NCBI GenBank assembly: GCA_039820405.1
Contig: JBCBQC010000112.1
Span: 1 to 19,685 of the forward strand
Origin: CALLVY01 sp937899855
GTDB taxonomy: Bacteria; Bacteroidota; Bacteroidia; Chitinophagales; Saprospiraceae
Length of the DNA: 19,685 nucleotides
Direction of reading: 5' to 3'
Both the position numbers and the translations under genes were made by a program. Of the stretch, positions 16,410 through 19,685 are shown piece by piece (the stretch's first letter is position 1; every line of letters begins with the position of its first letter). Under the pieces are notes generated by a model. The model did not search any database and was not told where the DNA came from. It saw only the letters and a list, made by a program, of their open reading frames with translations.

Positions 16410-16511
16410 CCAAGGTGCGACCGCTTGCCGCACCCCTTTGCGTCGCTTTATGTAGGTATAGCTCCGCTACCCAAACCCAAAGCCTCTAACTCCGGTTGTA
16501 GTCAAGAATCA

Positions 16512-16542
16512 AGTTTTTCTCCACTCGAGAATTAGAAAAACT
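16512..16542. repeat. 9-bp inverted repeat (AGTTTTTCT / AGAAAAACT)
   Basis: AGTTTTTCT (16512-16520) and AGAAAAACT (16534-16542) are perfect inverted copies with a 13-base spacer that contains the XhoI-like palindrome CTCGAG. The stem is A/T-rich and lacks an adjacent T run, so it is a poor terminator. An operator-like dyad or a relic of a repeat are both possible. Confidence 0.4.
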
Positions 16543-16740
16543 CCCAACATAGACGCTTTTACCGCTGAAATTCCATAAACCAAAACCCAATAAATCGTCT
16601 GTAGTCGGCTGAAGCCCCCGAAAAATCAGGGAAAAATTGTGGAAAAAAAGTGGCCGGTTTTCGATTTTAACATTTCCCAGTCCCGCTGCCGAGCACCGGA
16701 TGGGCCCTTTTTCGCTCCGCTTTTCTTCCCCCCTCCGCAT

Positions 16741-16771
16741 TTTATTTTACCAGCAAATTCAGCTATCTTTA
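16741..16771 (+). promoter_or_regulatory. Candidate promoter of the fructose-1,6-bisphosphatase gene
   Basis: TTTA (16741-16744), a 19-base spacer and TATCTTTA (16764-16771) match the Bacteroidota TTTG-N19-TAnnTTTG promoter with one mismatch in each box. The -7 box ends 41 bases before the ATG at 16813, the expected leader length. Confidence 0.5.
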
Positions 16772-16812
16772 GGGGCCAAATTATCTTATTAAAACCTGAT
16801 ACCTGACCAAAG

Positions 16813-17841
16813 ATGAATCGAATTGTCACGCTGGATGAGTTCATCATCCACAAGCAGAAGGATTTTCCCTTCGCCTCGGGAGAACTGACGGGCCTGCTGA
16901 GGGACATTGGCGTTGCCGCCAAAATCGTCAATCGCGAAGTCAACAAAGCCGGACTGGTCAACATCCTCGGGGTGGAAGGCTCTTCCAACGCCACCGGCGA
17001 TGATGTGCAAAAACTCGACCTCTACGCCAACGATAAGTTGATCGATTGCCTCAAAAACAGCGGAGAATGCTGCGGTATCGCCTCCGAGGAAAACGAGGAC
17101 TTTCTACCCATCCCCTCCGTGGAATCCAAAAATGCCAAATACGTCGTGGTCTTTGATCCGCTCGATGGTTCTTCCAACATCGACGTCAACGTATCCGTCG
17201 GAACCATCTTTGGTATCTACCGCCGCATCAGCGATGCCACGGGCCCCTGCAACAAAGGCGATTTCCTACAAAAGGGAACCGAACTCGTCGCCGCGGGCTA
17301 CGTGATCTACGGCACCTCCACCATCTTGGTCTACACCACCGGCCGGGGCGTCAACGGCTTTACTCTCGACCCCTCCATCGGTGAGTTTTGCCTTTCCCAC
17401 CGCGACATCAAAATTCCCAACCGCGGGCAGTACTATTCGGTCAACCAAGGCTATTACCTCAAGTTCGACGTCGAAATGCGCCGCTACATCGACTATTGTT
17501 CCGACCTCAACCTCCGCCTGCGCTATATCGGCTCCATGGTATCGGACATTCACCGCATCCTCTTTCAAGGAGGCATTTTCCTTTACCCCAATACGCGCAA
17601 ATACCCCAAGGGCAAATTGCGCCTGCTCTACGAATGCAATCCCCTCGCCTTTGTCGTCGAACAAGCCGGTGGCAAGGCCATCAATACCCAACTTTCCCGC
17701 ATCCTCGAAATGCAACCCAGCGAACTGCACGAGCGCTCTACCATCGTGATCGGCTCCCCCGATATGGTGGATGAGATGAAAGAATTTGTGGAGCGTTACA
17801 GCGTTCCCGCTTACACGTCCCAGATCAACGGCACGACCTGA
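16813..17841 (+). CDS. fbp: Fructose-1,6-bisphosphatase class I
   Basis: A 342-aa cytoplasmic enzyme that hydrolyses fructose 1,6-bisphosphate to fructose 6-phosphate and phosphate, the committed step of gluconeogenesis. The length is normal for class I (about 330-340 aa) and the ATG at 16813 gives a standard N-terminus. Visible signatures in order are GDDVQKLD (62-69), the metal-binding acidic pair SEENE (91-95), the metal/phosphate loop DPLDGSSNID (115-124), the substrate-binding GSMVSDIHR (240-248), and the active-site pattern GKLRLLYECNPLA (267-279) with the metal ligand Glu274. All key residues appear intact. It stands alone, divergent from the ABC exporter and convergent with the CHU_C cargo gene, so it is probably monocistronic. 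Confidence 0.97.
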   Translation: MNRIVTLDEFIIHKQKDFPFASGELTGLLRDIGVAAKIVNREVNKAGLVNILGVEGSSNATGDDVQKLDLYANDKLIDCLKNSGECCGIASEENEDFLPIPSVESKNAKYVVVFDPLDGSSNIDVNVSVGTIFGIYRRISDATGPCNKGDFLQKGTELVAAGYVIYGTSTILVYTTGRGVNGFTLDPSIGEFCLSHRDIKIPNRGQYYSVNQGYYLKFDVEMRRYIDYCSDLNLRLRYIGSMVSDIHRILFQGGIFLYPNTRKYPKGKLRLLYECNPLAFVVEQAGGKAINTQLSRILEMQPSELHERSTIVIGSPDMVDEMKEFVERYSVPAYTSQINGTT

Positions 17842-17880
17842 GTCGGACTCCCCGAGGAATCGCTCGTTTCCGTTTACACC

Positions 17881-17921
17881 GTAAAAAAAGCTGCCGCCCC
17901 CGGAAGGGGTAACGGCAGCTT
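17881..17921 (-). terminator. Intrinsic terminator between fbp and the CHU_C cargo gene
   Basis: AAGCTGCCG (17888-17896) and CGGCAGCTT (17913-17921) form a 9-bp stem, with an inner CCCC/GGGG pairing. On the minus strand the stem is followed by an uninterrupted T run (seven T, complement of the A run at 17883-17889). The plus-strand 3' flank (CGTCGTATTT) is poor in T. It therefore best fits the minus-strand cargo gene whose stop is at 17953, and may also serve fbp, whose stop is 40 bases upstream. Confidence 0.85.
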
Positions 17922-17952
17922 CGTCGTATTTAACCAAATATTACAAAGCACA

Positions 17953-19685
17953 TTATTTGACGAGGGTGAGATCCCCCTCGTATTCCACGATCCCTCCGTC
18001 ATTAAACAACACCCGCAGTTGGTACACAAAGACCCCCGGATTGAGGGGGCGACCTCTCAAATGTCCGTCCCAACCCTCGGGGAGATTTTCGCCCTTCGCT
18101 GTCCCCAACTCGTATACCAGTTCCCCCCAACGGTTAAAGATGCGGAAGGCCAGGATGCGTTCTACCGCTTCCCCGGTATAAATCTGCAGGTGGTCGTTGA
18201 CGCCATCCCCATTGGGGGAAAAGGCACTGGGTACGTACACCGGACGTTCGCGCTCCACGCGTAGGCGAAGCTGATCTTCCGCACTACAACCATTGCGATC
18301 GTATACCTTCACCTGATACAGAGTGGTTTGCGGAGGGCTTGCCACCGGGTTGGGACAATGGGCACAGGATAAATGTCGTGTCGGGCTCCACGACAGCGAA
18401 TCGTAGGGCGCACTGATCGCCGCCCGTAAGATCAGGCTATCGCCGTAGCGAAGACTTTGGTCCATCCCGAGTTCGACCTCCAGGGGAGGCGGATCGGCTA
18501 AAGTGACGGTGTCCTGAGTCTCACAACCCGCGTAGTTTTGCACTCGTAGGACGTAAGCGCCCGCGGCCAAATTATCGAAATAAGGACGTTCCCGAAAGGC
18601 GCCGTCATTGAGGGCGTAAAGGAAGGGACCTTCCTCCCGTGGTTCGGCTTGGAGGTAGAGCCCACCATTGGCCTCGCCCCGACAGCGAATGGGGCGTGGA
18701 CTTGCTTGCAGTTCCAACCGTCGCAGCACCAACTGCTGAACGATCAAGCTATCGCAGCCGGCTTGGGAACTTAGGCGCAGGGTATCGCTAAATACTTCAC
18801 TGGGATCGCAGGTATACCACGTTTGGACCTCCACCACCGGCTCGGGCGCCAGGGTGCGTTGTACAACGGTACTGTCGCAGCCCCACTGGTTTTGGAAAAC
18901 AAAAATCGCATCTCCCCACTCCGTAGCCTCACAACTGTAGCGGGTTTGGTAGAGGGTATCGGAGGGTAGGAGTTCGGTATAAGTCAGCTCAATACTGTCG
19001 CAGCCCCACTGATTGACGTAGGTACGCACGACCATCCCCGTATCCGCGGGGTAGCAGGACTGAGCAAAGCGGTAGAGCGTATCGCTAGGCCATAGGATCA
19101 CTTCGGTCACCACGATGCTGTCCAAACCGTACTGGTTGGAAAAGGTATCGCTCCGGATACCCGTAGCCGTCGCGTCACAGGTGCCCGATTGAAGAATCGT
19201 CGGACTACAGTCCACCGACTGGGTTTCCTGGATGATTAAGCTGTCGCAACCAAAACGGTTGAGGCGGTAGGTGGTATCCATACCCACTTCGCCAGGGTCA
19301 CAGCTAAAGGCCTGCAACCAAGTCGTATCGCTCGCTAAGAGCTCGGTGATGGTGATGATGATACTATCGCACCCGTTTTGGTCTTGTAGGAAGAGGGTAT
19401 CGACGCCGGTATGGTTGGGATCGCAGGAGGTGTTGTTGAGGAAAGTGGTATCGGCTGGTGTAAGCAGGGTATTGGTGATGACGATGCTATCGCACCCGTT
19501 TTGGTTTTGTAGGACTATGGTATCGATCCCGGTATGGTTGGGGTCGCAGGAGGTGTTGTTGAGCAAGGTGGTATCGGCTGGTGTGAGCAGGGTATTGGTG
19601 ATGATGAGGCTATCGCACCCGTTTTGGTTTTGTAGGAAGAGGGTATCGATCCCGGTATGGTTGGGGTCGCAGGAGGTGTTGTTGA
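17953..19685 (-). CDS. Cys-repeat surface protein with CHU_C (type B T9SS) C-terminal domain, 5' partial
   Basis: The C-terminal 576 residues of a secreted protein whose frame stays open to the right edge of the window. Visible from the N-terminal side are eight repeats of about 40-41 aa with the pattern SCDPxxxGxDTxxLxNQxGCDSIxIxxTxLxPxDTT, almost identical in the first three and diverged afterwards. An SprB-like repeat follows (RCRGEANGG, then LAAGAYVLRVQN), then an Ig-like segment (SLSWSPTRHLSCAHC, then YQVKVYDRNGC). The last 95 residues are the gliding-motility-associated domain (FSPNGDGVND, IFNRWGELVY, GWDGHLRG, NPGVFVYQL). It is a probable T9SS cargo at the cell surface. Adhesion is inferred from this architecture. 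The TTG at 19566 is not a start: the same repeat continues upstream of it. The signal peptide lies outside the window. Confidence 0.9.
   Translation of the reverse strand, partial: NNTSCDPNHTGIDTLFLQNQNGCDSLIITNTLLTPADTTLLNNTSCDPNHTGIDTIVLQNQNGCDSIVITNTLLTPADTTFLNNTSCDPNHTGVDTLFLQDQNGCDSIIITITELLASDTTWLQAFSCDPGEVGMDTTYRLNRFGCDSLIIQETQSVDCSPTILQSGTCDATATGIRSDTFSNQYGLDSIVVTEVILWPSDTLYRFAQSCYPADTGMVVRTYVNQWGCDSIELTYTELLPSDTLYQTRYSCEATEWGDAIFVFQNQWGCDSTVVQRTLAPEPVVEVQTWYTCDPSEVFSDTLRLSSQAGCDSLIVQQLVLRRLELQASPRPIRCRGEANGGLYLQAEPREEGPFLYALNDGAFRERPYFDNLAAGAYVLRVQNYAGCETQDTVTLADPPPLEVELGMDQSLRYGDSLILRAAISAPYDSLSWSPTRHLSCAHCPNPVASPPQTTLYQVKVYDRNGCSAEDQLRLRVERERPVYVPSAFSPNGDGVNDHLQIYTGEAVERILAFRIFNRWGELVYELGTAKGENLPEGWDGHLRGRPLNPGVFVYQLRVLFNDGGIVEYEGDLTLVK
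19318..19685 (-). repeat. 123-bp coding tandem repeats, about three copies to the window edge
   Basis: Units at 19318-19440, 19441-19563 and 19564-19685 (the last cut by the edge) have an exact 123-base period and keep the reading frame, encoding 41 aa each. The second and third differ at about 8 of 122 positions by my count. The first is close to them only over its right-hand two thirds. The array probably continues beyond the window. Confidence 0.85.

Larger units (their letters stand above)
16191..16812. other. Gene-free divergent intergenic region with G tracts and palindromes
   Basis: These 622 bases separate the start codons of the divergent ABC exporter and fbp genes. No open frame here looks coding. 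The frames present are short, low-complexity or run through the inverted repeats. The part at 16240-16420 is strongly purine/pyrimidine-biased, with runs of seven G at 16299-16305 and 16331-16337. A 14-bp direct repeat GGAGGGGTTTTGTT occurs at 16249-16262 (first copy within one base) and 16317-16330. The part at 16390-16480 contains several inverted repeats, including GGTGCG...CGCACC. The part nearest fbp is A/T-rich and contains its likely promoter. I recognise no known small RNA or riboswitch here. Confidence 0.6.

Noticed and set aside
16191..16433. An 80-aa minus-strand frame directly upstream of and in frame with the ABC gene
   Set aside because: It translates the G-tract/palindrome region into low-complexity Pro/Lys/Ser sequence and ends in a stop adjoining the GTG start of the exporter. 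There is no sign of a gene.
19564..19566. TTG at 19566 as the start of the last cargo gene
   Set aside because: The same 41-aa repeat continues in frame upstream of it to the window edge, so this codon is an internal Leu and the gene is 5' truncated by the window.
19318..19685. Regular repeats at the right edge considered as a CRISPR-like array
   Set aside because: The 123-base units are contiguous, without unique spacers, and encode an in-frame 41-aa protein repeat.

Overview
The window looks like a chromosomal segment of a Bacteroidota bacterium, most likely of the Saprospiria (Lewinella/Haliscomenobacter type); the taxonomy is inference. The evidence is four very large secreted, Cys/Thr/Asp-rich repeat proteins that carry type IX secretion system (T9SS) C-terminal signals, a Bacteroidota-style PUR/DUF3276 protein, TAnnTTTG-like promoter elements and moderately high GC coding DNA. 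No tRNA, rRNA, CRISPR array, transposase or phage gene was seen.

Layout. (1) 2-3211 (+) is the 3' part of a giant SprB-repeat adhesin with a gliding-motility-associated (CHU_C, type B) C-terminal domain. It is followed immediately by a 162-bp foldback repeat element and then an intrinsic terminator. (2) 3577-7602 (+) is a 1341-aa secreted multi-Ig/PKD protein with a type A T9SS sorting domain, followed by a strong terminator. (3) 7746-8456 (+) is a small secreted, probably outer-membrane beta-barrel protein. It converges on 8489-9901 (-), a helical TPR-like protein of unknown function. (4) 10054-13602 (+) is a 1182-aa type A T9SS cargo with an N-terminal predicted seven-bladed propeller. (5) After two hairpins, 13747-14223 (-) encodes a PUR-family nucleic-acid-binding protein and 14403-16190 (-) an MdlA-like ABC exporter. 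(6) A 620-bp gene-free region (16191-16812), rich in G tracts and palindromes, separates the exporter from the divergent fructose-1,6-bisphosphatase gene (16813-17841, +). (7) 17953 to the right edge (-) is a second type B (CHU_C) cargo made of 41-aa Cys repeats, whose 5' end lies outside the window.

How the genes relate. The four big proteins are cell-surface or secreted cargo of one secretion route but use two different sorting domains. Three of them share a NGCDS-type cysteine repeat. The intracellular genes (fbp, the PUR protein, the ABC exporter, the TPR-like protein) have no visible functional link to the adhesins, and most genes have their own promoter or terminator, so this is not one operon.

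I do not see a coherent new defence or mobile system. The most unusual non-coding item is the whole-element foldback repeat at 3210-3371, whose left end supplies two bases of the adhesin stop codon. The most unusual coding items are the near-identical 123-bp tandem repeats at the right edge, the propeller architecture of 10054-13602, and the SSB-like acidic tail of the PUR protein.
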